Translations under genes and position numbers: made by a program
NCBI RefSeq assembly: GCF_000174195.1
Contig: NZ_ACFY01000117.1
Coordinates: 1-45,797 of the forward strand
Origin: Roseburia inulinivorans DSM 16841
GTDB taxonomy: Bacteria; Bacillota; Clostridia; Lachnospirales; Lachnospiraceae
Direction of reading: 5' to 3'
DNA: 45,797 bases
Part shown: in pieces, positions 25,122 to 34,535 of the stretch
How the letters are laid out: every line of letters starts with the position of its first letter
Numbering within the stretch: the first letter of the stretch is position 1
Notes under the pieces: generated by a model
Database searches by the model: none
What the model was told of the DNA's origin: nothing
Seen by the model: only the letters and a program-made list of their open reading frames with translations

Positions 25122-26180
25122 TTACACCAAAACCTTCTGCAGCACCTCATCCTCCAAAACAATCTTCTTTGCAAGCTCCCGGTATGTTTCCTCATGAAGA
25201 TAAGTATGACGGAATGGTTTGATCGACGGAGCCATCTCGATCGCTTTTATAAAATCTTCACGCTTCATGCCAAGTGTCGCCGCATAGTCAAAGAATCCTG
25301 TCTCACGGAGCACAGTCTCCACCCGGACATAGCGGTGATCCTGCACCTTACTCATAATATAAGTTGCAATGCCAACCTGGATACCGTGAAGCTGCGGAAC
25401 TTCTAATATTTTATCCAATGCATGGGAAATCAGATGCTCGCTGCCGCTTGTCGGCGCACTGCTTCCTGCAATTTCATTTGCGATTCCGCTCATTGCCAGC
25501 GAATCCACCAGTTCTTTCAAAAACAGTTCATCTTTTATCGTCTCATACGGTGTCCGCACAAAACTGTTCACCGCCTTTTTCGCGATCATCACCGCAAAAT
25601 CATTCACTTCTGAATATCCGCTTTTCTCCTCAAAAATCCAGTCATAGAGCGCTGTGATCTTTGAGATCATATCACCAATACCTGAATAGATAAACTTATC
25701 CGGTGCAGTCCTTATGACCTGCGTATCCACAATAATTCCATATGCCAGCTTTGCCGGGACGGAAGTTCTTTTTCCATGCACTAAAAGAGATGCACTTGCG
25801 CTGGAAAATCCATCACTGGAACTTGAGGTTGGAACACTGATAAATGGAATATTACGCAGAAAAGCTGCGTATTTTCCGGCGTCGATCACTTTTCCGCCTC
25901 CGATCGAGATCACGGTCTGCGTCTTATTCGGCATTGCAAACGCCAGCGTGATAATATCATCGATATCGACTGTGTCCAACTCGCTGTACTCCAATACCGT
26001 GATTCCTTCCTGTTTCAGCGAATCCATGACATCCATGCCAAACAGGTCGATCAGTCCGTTTCCGAAAAAAATTACAACCTGTTCCAGATTCTCTGCCTTA
26101 AGATACTGTCCGATTTTTTTCAAAGTACCATTTCCAACTTTTAATATAGATGGTATTAAAATTCCTTTTCCTGTCTGCAT
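25122..26180 (-). CDS. Iron-containing alcohol dehydrogenase family, glycerol-1-phosphate dehydrogenase-like
   Basis: A protein of 352 residues. The NAD-binding segment is TVISIGGGKVIDAGKYAAFLRNIPFISVPTSSSSDGFSS, and the metal site uses Asp in GIGDMISK, His in SGSEHLISHALD and His in LHGIQVGI. The overall pattern is that of AraM/EgsA sn-glycerol-1-phosphate dehydrogenases, which make the opposite glycerophosphate enantiomer to that used in bacterial lipids; in Bacillus a heptaprenylglyceryl phosphate pathway uses it. Glycerol dehydrogenase or 3-dehydroquinate synthase-like enzymes are less likely. It starts 31 bases after the jetC stop, so may be co-transcribed with the condensin genes. Confidence 0.85.
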   Translation of the reverse strand: MQTGKGILIPSILKVGNGTLKKIGQYLKAENLEQVVIFFGNGLIDLFGMDVMDSLKQEGITVLEYSELDTVDIDDIITLAFAMPNKTQTVISIGGGKVIDAGKYAAFLRNIPFISVPTSSSSDGFSSASASLLVHGKRTSVPAKLAYGIIVDTQVIRTAPDKFIYSGIGDMISKITALYDWIFEEKSGYSEVNDFAVMIAKKAVNSFVRTPYETIKDELFLKELVDSLAMSGIANEIAGSSAPTSGSEHLISHALDKILEVPQLHGIQVGIATYIMSKVQDHRYVRVETVLRETGFFDYAATLGMKREDFIKAIEMAPSIKPFRHTYLHEETYRELAKKIVLEDEVLQKVLV

Positions 26181-26211
26181 GCTGTCTCCTCCCTGACTAT
26201 TGTTCCTATCT

Positions 26212-29200
26212 CTATTTTACAGTTTCCGGCTCTCCCTGTCCATGCTCACCTTCCATGAGCTTTAAATAATCTCCCTTATCAATATGCATCATGGAGATCT
26301 GGTTCTGATGACGCCTGAATCCGTAGACACAGTCCACATTGCGGATCAGCGACTGCAGACGTTCATCCGGCACACAGACAATGAGCTGAAGATCCATTTT
26401 TCTTGCATATTTCAGGCAGACGGCACTCCGCTCCTGATCCATCTTGGAAAATGCCTCGTCCAAAAGCACCAGCTTGATCTTGGAATCCCGGTTGCTCTGC
26501 TGCATATACAGCATTGCAAAACCTGCCAAAAGTGCCACATATTTCGGGTTCTGTCCCTCTCCACCGGAATCTCTTCCTGCCATATCATCGACAAAATTTT
26601 CACGAATGACATTCCCCTGCTCGTCTGTCACCTGTTCAAACATGCTGAAGGAGAGATAATTGCGGTAGTCCGCGTATTGCTCCATCTCCTGACGCTTCTT
26701 TGCGCGCACCTGCTCGTCCTCGTCTCTCGGCGGCATGAATTTATCGGTGAGGAGTTTGATCTTCTGCTCGTATTTCTGGTAAAAGGTATCCTCCCCAAAA
26801 CTCAGCTGGCCATCAAAACCTGCATTATCCAGATTTTTGCTGTCTAATTCCTCTGCCATTAACATCTCAAAGAACTGGCCATTCTCATTCTTTGCCGGCT
26901 CGATCTTGATCTGATAGGTGCTGTCGGAAAAGTTTGTCTCACGCAGTAACCGGTTGATCTCGTAAGCGTGGCGTTTTGCCGCCTTGATATCTCCATGGAT
27001 GGTTGCGATCACATTCTCACGCAGACTCTTGTAGATAAAATCACACTGTTTTTCAAATTCTGCTTCGTATGCAGGCTCATAGTCCGTCTGATATTCTTCC
27101 AGAAGCTTCTCATAGGCTTCATTAGACTTTTCTGAACCGTTAAACTGGCTGGACGGATAAGCAAAAATGTAACGGTTTCTGGCGGTGCGCAGTGTCTCGG
27201 CTTTCTCCTGCTCTCCTGCCGAAAGGGCTGCAAGTTCTGCGTTTTTCTGATTCTTCAAGGACTGGCCGGAGCGCTTCTTCAACTGCTCCTGCACCTCCTG
27301 ACTAATCTCCTCATTTGGCACGTATCCCTGCAGCATCTCCTCTAACTGCAGACGACGCTGGTCATTTGCGCCGGAAAGATTTTCGTGTCGGCGTATTTTC
27401 TCACTCATCTGTCCCTGATTTTCGCCGATTGAAGCCTGAAGCTCACGCATCTGCTGTTTCAGGCTCTGCTCTTTCTGCTGTAATTCCTTATACTGCCCTT
27501 CCTGCAAAGTGCGGATTGTCTCCTCAAGTGTGGATTTTTTCTTATTGACCTTTCCAAGCTCTTTTTCTGCGCAGGAAAGGTTTACATAATATTCTTTTTC
27601 TTCTTTCAGACTTTCAAAATCCCTTGCCGCCTTTAAGCGCTCGGTCATGTAATGCAGTTCCTGATACTGTTTCTCAAGCCTCTCCACGTCAGCCTCGTAC
27701 TCTGCCAGACGTACCCTTGACACTTTCTCTCCAATGCACGCATTTGTGGTATAATCCTTTTTCCGCAGATGACGGAAAATAAAATTACTGTAGGAATAGC
27801 AATCCGGTGTCACGCCGTCTTTCACCTGCTCCAACTCTTCCACGGAATGACACTTTATAATATGACCAAGGTAACGTTTCAGGCACACATCCACATAGGC
27901 TTCCTTCGTCTCAACCGCCTCATAAAGAGAGTTCTCCATGGCACGCGGCTCGCTATCTGCGATCGCTTTGGAATTAATGAGATCCACTTCCTCAAACTGT
28001 TTCATCTCACGAAAGACCGCCGCCGCATCATGCGCAAACTTTGGCTCTGTAATCAGAGAAAACTTCAGCCTTCCCATACGGCCCTCGATCGCATTTTTCC
28101 ACTCTTCGTCTGCCACATCAAAAAGATCCGCCAGAATCTGGACTTTTATCGTTCTTCCGTAACGGTCGCTTAATTTCCGCTCCAGAGAACTTCTTGCAGA
28201 ACGGAGATTCTCGCTGTAGGATTTCCGATTGTTTTTCATATCATCCACAAGCTTCTGCTTTTCTTTCAGTTCTTTTCCTGTCTCGCGCTTCTGCTCACTG
28301 TAATCTTCAAATTCGTTTTCAATATCCTGCTTTGCAGACTCTATTTTCAAATGCAGTTCCTGACAGTTTTCCTCTGTCACATTTCCATTTTCGATTGTTT
28401 CAATGAGATTTAGAACCGGATTGCTGATATAATCGGTGATGACCTCGTCCTCTTCCCACTGTTTCAATCCCTGAACGATTTTGCGCCACTGTCTGCTGTT
28501 ATCGATCAGCATACGGCTTCTTTGCTCTAATTCCTCTAACTGCTGCTGTTTGTTTCCAAGATCGCTGGCTTTTAAATCTGCACTTACACGGATCAGCTCC
28601 TGTTCGACCTCTCCGCGCTCTTCGGCGAGCGTGTCTGCCTGTTGCTGCAGCTGTGCCTGCTCTTCTTCAATCTTTTTTTGTCCTCCTCGGCTGCCTCTAT
28701 TTTCGCCCGGAGATCCTCAATATCAATGCAGCGGATAAAACTCTCTGTGCGGATCATATCGGTCTGGAGCGTCACCAGCTCCTGCCCGGTCTCTTTTACG
28801 TCTGTCAAAAGTTCGATACGTTTCCGCATATCCTCAATTTTTTCCTTGATCTGGCGGTAGGCATCTAACTGCTCACTGATCGTTCCGATCGTGTCTGACG
28901 TGCTCTTTGGAAACATATAATCACGGATAAACTGTCCTGTTCCGTTTGTCATTTTCAGTGCGATTGCACTCTTTTCCATCGTGATAAAACGGTTTGGATC
29001 AATGTAACCTAAAATGACATCATATAACGTTCCAAGATAAGCTTCCTTGGAAGCGTAAATACGGTTGACATCCCCTTTTCCACGGTTATCCTTCGATACG
29101 GCTCTCTCATTTACCAGCTTTTTGATATCCTGATTGGAATAACAGAAGCCCTCCTCCGTGATATACCCCGGTTCCGGCATCTTTCCGGAATGGCTGAAAT

Positions 29201-29612
29201 AGGAAAACTTTTTGATCTCAGAATCATTTCTTCTCACTTCAAACGCAATGCCCACACACGTAGTGATGTGCGTTCCCGTGTCCTTGATCTCCAACGCAAT
29301 GACCGAGCAGAAATCGCAGTTTCCACGGTTTGCAGAACCATCTTTCTGCTCACCACGGAGGTAGCTTAAGACACTTCTGCGGTTTTTGGCATCATCCGCC
29401 GCCTTGTTCAAAAAACTCGGACTGAAGCTTCCATATAAAATAACCTGGATTGCATCCATAACGGTCGATTTTCCAGATCCGCTTTTTCCACTGAATAAAT
29501 TCACATATTCATTAAATTCTAATACTTTATGATTAATTCCACCCCAGTTGTTCAGACACATGCGGGTGAAAATTTTCTTTGCCTGGCTCAAATGTACTGC
29601 TCCTTTTGTCAA
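26212..29612 (-). CDS. jetC: SMC-like condensin ATPase JetC/MksB-like, frameshifted
   Basis: Joined across one missing A in the A7 run (plus T7, 28673-28679) this encodes about 1133 residues. The head domain starts with NLFSGKSGSGKSTVMDAIQV (Walker A). The middle (about 270-850) is long coiled coil with a hinge-like segment (YGRTIKVQILADLFDVADEEW). The C-terminal head contains DSGGEGQNPKYVALLAG (signature) and IKLVLLDEAFSKMD (Walker B). It is the motor of a Wadjet/MksBEF-type loop-extruding complex with JetA and JetB, encoded directly upstream (four bases from jetB). No JetD (toprim-like nuclease) gene is adjacent. The frameshift would cut the head in two if real; it is most likely a sequence error. 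Confidence 0.88.
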
Positions 29613-29616
29613 TGAT

Positions 29617-30264
29617 CTAATTCTCTTTTTCCTCTTCTGTCAGAAGTTCTTCCACCTCGTCCTGATAGGTGCGCACCAGCTCGTTGATATCCATCGCAGA
29701 GCAGAACACGTTTACGGTACTGTAAATATAAATCGGGGTAAAATCTTCCAGATTGGCAACGGCACCCGGCAGTTCGATCATCTGATGCGTTTTCATCAGA
29801 ACAAGTGCATCGTTCCACTCCTGTCCTGTGAGACGTCTTGTAATAAGGTTTGTATTTTTTCCATACTCACGGATCTCTGCCAGATTTGTAGTAGTTGCAT
29901 GCAGACCTTCCCCCATGATTTTGTCACGATAAATCATTTTTAAAAGAATGACCAGCTTCGTTGTCATAAGGCTCATACGCTCTGTCATAACGCCATCCCC
30001 CGTGATCCGGAAAATATGTTCCTGCGGATCATGCACAAGCTCGCAGTCCAGCACAGACAGATAGTCCGCGATAAACTCTCTGTGGCGCAGACACACCTGA
30101 TACCTCGGATTGTCGTGCTGTACCAGAGTTGCCGGGTCACATTTCACCTGTAAAATGCATGTCTGCCGGAATAAATCCTGTATCGTTTTTCTGATATTTT
30201 CTGCCTCGCCCTGTGAGACAGTCTCCATATATTGTAACATCTTTTTTCCAATGCCTTCTTTCAT
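29617..30264 (-). CDS. jetB: JetB/MksE-like condensin subunit (DUF4194)
   Basis: A protein of 215 residues of the DUF4194 type, the winged-helix (kite-like) subunit of Wadjet/MksBEF condensins. Conserved segments include YQVCLRHREFIADYLSVLDCELVHDPQEHIFRI, LVILLKMIYRDK and a Glu-rich C-terminus. It would bind the SMC-like coiled-coil neck. It sits between jetA (16 bases) and jetC (four bases), all transcribed together. Confidence 0.82.
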   Translation of the reverse strand: MKEGIGKKMLQYMETVSQGEAENIRKTIQDLFRQTCILQVKCDPATLVQHDNPRYQVCLRHREFIADYLSVLDCELVHDPQEHIFRITGDGVMTERMSLMTTKLVILLKMIYRDKIMGEGLHATTTNLAEIREYGKNTNLITRRLTGQEWNDALVLMKTHQMIELPGAVANLEDFTPIYIYSTVNVFCSAMDINELVRTYQDEVEELLTEEEKEN

Positions 30265-30280
30265 GTATAGTAACGCAATT

Positions 30281-31696
30281 TTATTGATTCTGCCCGATCA
30301 CAAGTCTCGAATAAGTTAGTCCGTCCTCACTCCGTATCTCGCCGTCCACCGATACCGTATCTTCCGCCAGACGTTCCTCCGTCTCTTCCTGCCAGAGGAA
30401 AAGAAGTTTTTCCAGATCCTCCACAGACTGTACGGTCTCTTCTGTTGCCACAAAGACTCCATCCACGGTATTTTTTCTTCGGAAACTCTGTAACTCGTTT
30501 CTTGTATACAACGGCTTTGGAACAAAATCCGTCATGTGCTGTTCCCTTGCGTCTATTTCTTCGTCCAGCATCACCGGTGCAAATGCTCCGTCCCCGCGGT
30601 CTCTTCTTCCAGCAAAACTGTTATCTGTAATATTTTTAAACTGCGAAGAAAAACGGATACGCTCTCTCATTTCCACCAAAATCTCATCTTTTTTCTCACT
30701 GCGGTCTAACAGATTGATCAGTTTGATGATGTTATCTTCCTCACTGACGCCCTCCTGCAAAATGTAATGGATGCGGGCCAGCGCACGCTTTGCAAAAACG
30801 GTTTTCTGCTCAATGAGTTTATTGTATTTGCGCTCGATCATGTCAAATTCCCGCTCCAACTGCATCACGATCCTGCTCGTATCCTCACAATACTGCAATC
30901 TGTACTCATTTCTCTTCTGTAAAAGCGTGCCTGCTTCGAGAGATTTTTTTTCTTTCAGAAGCACTGCTTTTTTCTCATCATTTTCGTTTAAAATTTCACT
31001 GATAAGTTCTTTCACTGCCTCCTTGTACCGGTAAAAACTGTCCGTCGTTGTGAGGATTGCATATTTTTTGCTGTCGCTGTTGTTAATCTCCTCCACAAGC
31101 ACCTGCTGAATCCCGATAAAATGTTTCTGGGAGGAAAGCTCATCAAAATAGGAACGCATTCCATCCTGCATGTTGGACAGCAGCTGCCCCAGACTTTTGG
31201 ATGTGCGCAGTGCACTTTTTAAAATATCATTGTTTTTTTCATTGTCAGAATGATAAGTAAACAACGCACTGTAAATGGAAAGCATGCTCTCTCTTTCCCG
31301 GCTGTCATCATCACTCTGCAGCTTTTTAAACAACTCGACATACAACTGGCTGTATTCCGGGAAAGAGATCACACAGGTATTCAGTTTCTCATCAAAATCA
31401 CTTTTCAGCCATCCCCACCGGATCAGGTGGTTTAACATGCCGGAAGGAGAATCGCTTGGAAATAATGCATCCGGCGTTTCTCCTTCCTCCATATCGTCCT
31501 CTTCCTGCCACACGATCTTTGATTTCTCGATCGTATTCTCAATAATAAGCGCACACTCTTCCTGCGTAAGACCGAGAGAAGCATATACTTCATTGTTTTC
31601 CTCGTAAATGGCTGTGACAAACTGCATATATGCTTCCCTGTTTTTTGTGCGGAATAATTTATAAAAATCATTTGGAATTTTCTTCTTTAAAATCAT
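30281..31696 (-). CDS. jetA: JetA/MksF-like condensin subunit
   Basis: A protein of 471 residues beginning KKKIPNDFYKLFRTKNREAYMQFVTAIYEENNEVYASLG. That is the kleisin-type JetA family seen next to DUF4194 and SMC-like genes in Clostridia. The middle is helical and highly charged (SKKYAILTTTDSFYRYKEAVKELISEIL...); the C-terminus carries a small domain (RLVIGQNQ at the end). It would bridge the two JetC heads. Wadjet recognises and cleaves small circular DNA with JetD; without it, a housekeeping MksBEF condensin role is equally possible. First gene of the operon. Confidence 0.82.
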   Translation of the reverse strand: MILKKKIPNDFYKLFRTKNREAYMQFVTAIYEENNEVYASLGLTQEECALIIENTIEKSKIVWQEEDDMEEGETPDALFPSDSPSGMLNHLIRWGWLKSDFDEKLNTCVISFPEYSQLYVELFKKLQSDDDSRERESMLSIYSALFTYHSDNEKNNDILKSALRTSKSLGQLLSNMQDGMRSYFDELSSQKHFIGIQQVLVEEINNSDSKKYAILTTTDSFYRYKEAVKELISEILNENDEKKAVLLKEKKSLEAGTLLQKRNEYRLQYCEDTSRIVMQLEREFDMIERKYNKLIEQKTVFAKRALARIHYILQEGVSEEDNIIKLINLLDRSEKKDEILVEMRERIRFSSQFKNITDNSFAGRRDRGDGAFAPVMLDEEIDAREQHMTDFVPKPLYTRNELQSFRRKNTVDGVFVATEETVQSVEDLEKLLFLWQEETEERLAEDTVSVDGEIRSEDGLTYSRLVIGQNQ

Positions 31697-31784
31697 GTAT
31701 CTTAATTCCTTTGTTTAAAGCTCTGTCTTTCTATTATACACTATTTTTAAAGGCTTCCACAAGTTTATTTCTGATACTTCTATA

Positions 31785-31866
31785 AAGAAAAAGTGCACGG
31801 ACAAATAGGATGTTCCTGTTCGCAGAACTCACAAAGGAAATCCTATTTATCCATACACTTTTTCTT
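31785..31866. repeat. Short hairpin related to the palindrome elements; probable terminator
   Basis: AAGAAAAAGTG (31785-31795) and CACTTTTTCTT (31856-31866) bound a hairpin whose inner arms are also complementary (GGACAAATAGGAT with ATCCTATTTATCC, one mismatch). Its sequence resembles the core of the 17937/20192 elements: GATGTTCCTGTTCGC and CTCACAAAGGAAATC have close matches there. It lies between the NCS2 permease end and the start of jetA, so its T-rich arm probably terminates the permease transcript. Confidence 0.65.
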
Positions 31867-31882
31867 CTATTTACCTATCTTC

Positions 31883-33276
31883 TTAAGCCTCATCCTTAGG
31901 AAGCACAATATTTAAGACCAGTGCAACAATTGCAGCCGGAACGATTCCGGAACCACCGAAGATCAACTGCATGGTATCCGGCAGCATTCTTAAAATGTCA
32001 CTGTTTGCTCCAAGTCCATAACCAAGTCCCAGTGCGACAGATACGATCGTAATATTTCTTCCGGTCAGTTTTTCCTTTGTGATCAGCTGGATACCGCTGA
32101 CTACGATAGAGGAAAACATCATAACTGCTGCTCCACCGAGAACACTCTGCGGCATAATAGAGATCAATGCTGCAAGCTTAGGAAACAGTCCGCAGAGAAT
32201 CAATACTCCTGCTCCGCACGCAAGTGCCATGCGGTTTACAACCTTTGTCATCGTAACCAGTCCGACATTCTGGCTGAAAGAGGTATTCGGTAGTACACCA
32301 AATAACGCAGCAAGCGAAGAACCAAGTCCATCACACATAACACCTCCGGAAAGTTCCTTGTCTGTTGCTTCACGTCCAAGTCCGCCTTCCATAACACCGG
32401 AAATATCACCGATCGTTTCCACGGCTGTCACGATAAACATGATCAGTACCGGCACGATCGCACGCATATCAAAAATCGGTTTTACCGGCATTACTTTCGG
32501 CAATGCAAACCAGGAAGCTTCTCTCACTTTATCAAAATTCAAAACCCATGCCTTGGTGTATTCCACTCCGTCAGCATTCACTGCGGTTGTCGGAAGGATC
32601 ATTCCCATAATAAAACATAACACATATCCTGCAATAATACCGATCAGGATGGAGGAAGAACTTGCCATTCCCTTTGCAAAGTGTTTTACCCCAAGAATAA
32701 TGATCAACACAACAAGACCGATGAATAAATTTTCCAATGAACCATAGTCAGCCGCAGAAGATCCTCCTCCAAAGGAGCTGACACCAACACTGATCAGGGA
32801 AAGTCCGATCGATAAAACTACTGTTCCTGTCACCACAGCAGGGAAAAATCTGCGGAGCGGTTTTAAGAAAAATCCAAGCACGCCCTCAAACAGACCACCG
32901 ATGATCGATGCACCCATGATCGCGCCATATGCGATCACTCCGCCACCCATAACACCTGCAACGCTTTTAAATACACCAATAAAACCGGAACTCGTTCCCA
33001 TAATGATCGGAACACGTCCACCGACAGGACCGATTGCAAAAAGCTGAACCAATGTGACAACGCCGGCAATGATCATTGCATTCTGTAATAATTCCACATA
33101 AACCTCTGCAAAGTCAGATGCTGCTCCAATACCGCATGCACCACAGATCACGATCAGCGGTGTCAGGTTTCCGACAAACATTGCCAGAACATGCTGCAAA
33201 CCATAAACGATCGCTTTCGGCCATGGAATTCTTCCGTCCATTTCATAAGGGGATGTGTACTCTTTTGTTTTTCCAT
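31883..33276 (-). CDS. NCS2-family purine/xanthine permease, frameshift near start
   Basis: With one A added to the A5 run (plus T5, 33268-33272) ATG 33276 (AGGAG upstream) gives 464 residues beginning MEKTKEYTSPYEMDGRIPWP. The in-frame extension to 33349 has no family resemblance and is rejected. It has about 12-14 hydrophobic segments. The nucleobase-symporter signatures are ETIGDISG and NTSFSQNVGLVTMTKVVNR (the Q-N-x-G motif). It imports xanthine, uric acid or uracil-like bases with H+ or Na+; substrate not decidable here. No purine riboswitch was recognised upstream, and 33350-33497 shows only AT-rich sequence with a weak promoter-like TATACT (33390-33395). Confidence 0.9.
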
Positions 33277-33497
33277 TTTTTAAACTCCTGTTATTTTTAC
33301 TTTTGTTACAGACAGTCTGAATGAACCGGCTTTTTCTATCTGCCAGCATATATTTTCATCCTGTTTTTCCTATCATCCGATAGCAGTATAGCATAGGTTC
33401 TCTTTTCCTGAAAAGTCATTATTATTAATGAATTTTATCGATATAACTAATAATTATCTGTTCAAATATATAAAAATGTTCCTCAGATCTTCTTTTC

Positions 33498-34532
33498 TCA
33501 CCGATAATAACAGTTTTGACTGCATCCATCCGGAAAAAGTGACGCTTTCATTTCCCTCTGATATTGCAACTCATTGTCTGATTTTTCCAGAATATCCAGA
33601 GCTTTCCGCAACTGCCTTATATCCTTTTCCATAAAATCGGTATAATTGCCACGACCAACCAGTTTTAAATGGGTAATGCCGACCTGTTTCATGCGGTAAA
33701 GTGCGCAGAGCCCACAGCCGGTACTGCCGGTCAGATAACCATCTTCATCCAAAGGAAGTCCCTTCCCCTCTTTTTCCTGTATTCTGTCTGTTTCTGCCAC
33801 ATCTTTTTGCGCAGCATCTGTCTCTTCTTTCTTGTGCAGATTTCCCAGTTCATATGGTACTCTGCAAAGATGTGTCAGTTCATCACAGTGCAGGGAATTA
33901 CAGAATGCCCCGGAAAAATGACAGAGTTCATTCAAAATGAAGGCTTCATATTCATCTGGAAACATATATTTTTCCTCTATATTTTCCTTCATATCACATT
34001 TGTAGTTTATTTTCTTATCATTTACAAATTTAATACAGCTTTGCATATCTTCCAGCGAATTTTTTCTGTGAAAAATCACACGGCGGATTCCAAACGGTAA
34101 CATCTGTTCTAACATTCCCCGGTTCACTTCCGCGGTCTCACCGCTTAAATGGATTCCGCAGTTGATTTTCTGCTGTCTGAGGTACAGCATCAGTGCCGGG
34201 TCTGCAATGATAAAATTTTCAAAGCCTGCTGCCATGCACTGTGTGATGATCTCCGCTATGACAGGATACTGCTCCCCTGTATAGTAAAGGGAATTAAACG
34301 TCAATTTTACCGGCTTGCCATAATAGTCCACCATTTTTTTCAGGATTTGCAGTTCGCTCATGGAACCAATCTGCACATTGTAAAAAAGTACTTCCCTACG
34401 GTTTAATGGATGGATCACACCGTACTTTTCCGCCCAGGAAAACGGCACATATCCACAAAAGAATTCATCCGCCCCCGCTTTTACAAATGTCTCATATTCA
34501 TCAATACTTCCTAAACCTGCGACAATTTTCAT
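33498..34532 (-). CDS. U32-like (peptidase U32/UbiU-related) protein
   Basis: A protein of 344 residues. The N-terminus MKIVAGLGSIDEYETFVKAGADEFFCGYVPFSW and the segment VKLTFNSLYYTGEQ...FIIADPALMLYLRQ... match the TIM-barrel part of U32 peptidase-like proteins. Cysteines at FCNSLHCDELTHLC, STGCGLCALYRM and the last CSQNCYYR could bind a cluster, as in UbiU/TrhP-type prephenate-dependent hydroxylation proteins. A charged low-complexity insert lies at about 225-265. The proteolytic label of the family is doubtful; its true reaction here is unknown. It starts three bases after the downstream end of the AAA-ATPase gene. Confidence 0.7.
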   Translation of the reverse strand: MKIVAGLGSIDEYETFVKAGADEFFCGYVPFSWAEKYGVIHPLNRREVLFYNVQIGSMSELQILKKMVDYYGKPVKLTFNSLYYTGEQYPVIAEIITQCMAAGFENFIIADPALMLYLRQQKINCGIHLSGETAEVNRGMLEQMLPFGIRRVIFHRKNSLEDMQSCIKFVNDKKINYKCDMKENIEEKYMFPDEYEAFILNELCHFSGAFCNSLHCDELTHLCRVPYELGNLHKKEETDAAQKDVAETDRIQEKEGKGLPLDEDGYLTGSTGCGLCALYRMKQVGITHLKLVGRGNYTDFMEKDIRQLRKALDILEKSDNELQYQREMKASLFPDGCSQNCYYR

Positions 34533-34535
34533 CTG

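Noticed and set aside
26212..31696. Complete Wadjet defence system
   Set aside because: JetA, B and C are present, but no JetD can be found in the window, so only a JetABC/MksBEF-like operon can be claimed.
33277..33349. Upstream start of the NCS2 permease at 33349
   Set aside because: The added 37 residues have no family resemblance and read through the ribosome site of ATG 33276.
33350..33497. Purine riboswitch in front of the NCS2 permease
   Set aside because: The conserved purine-aptamer loops are not recognisable in this AT-rich stretch.
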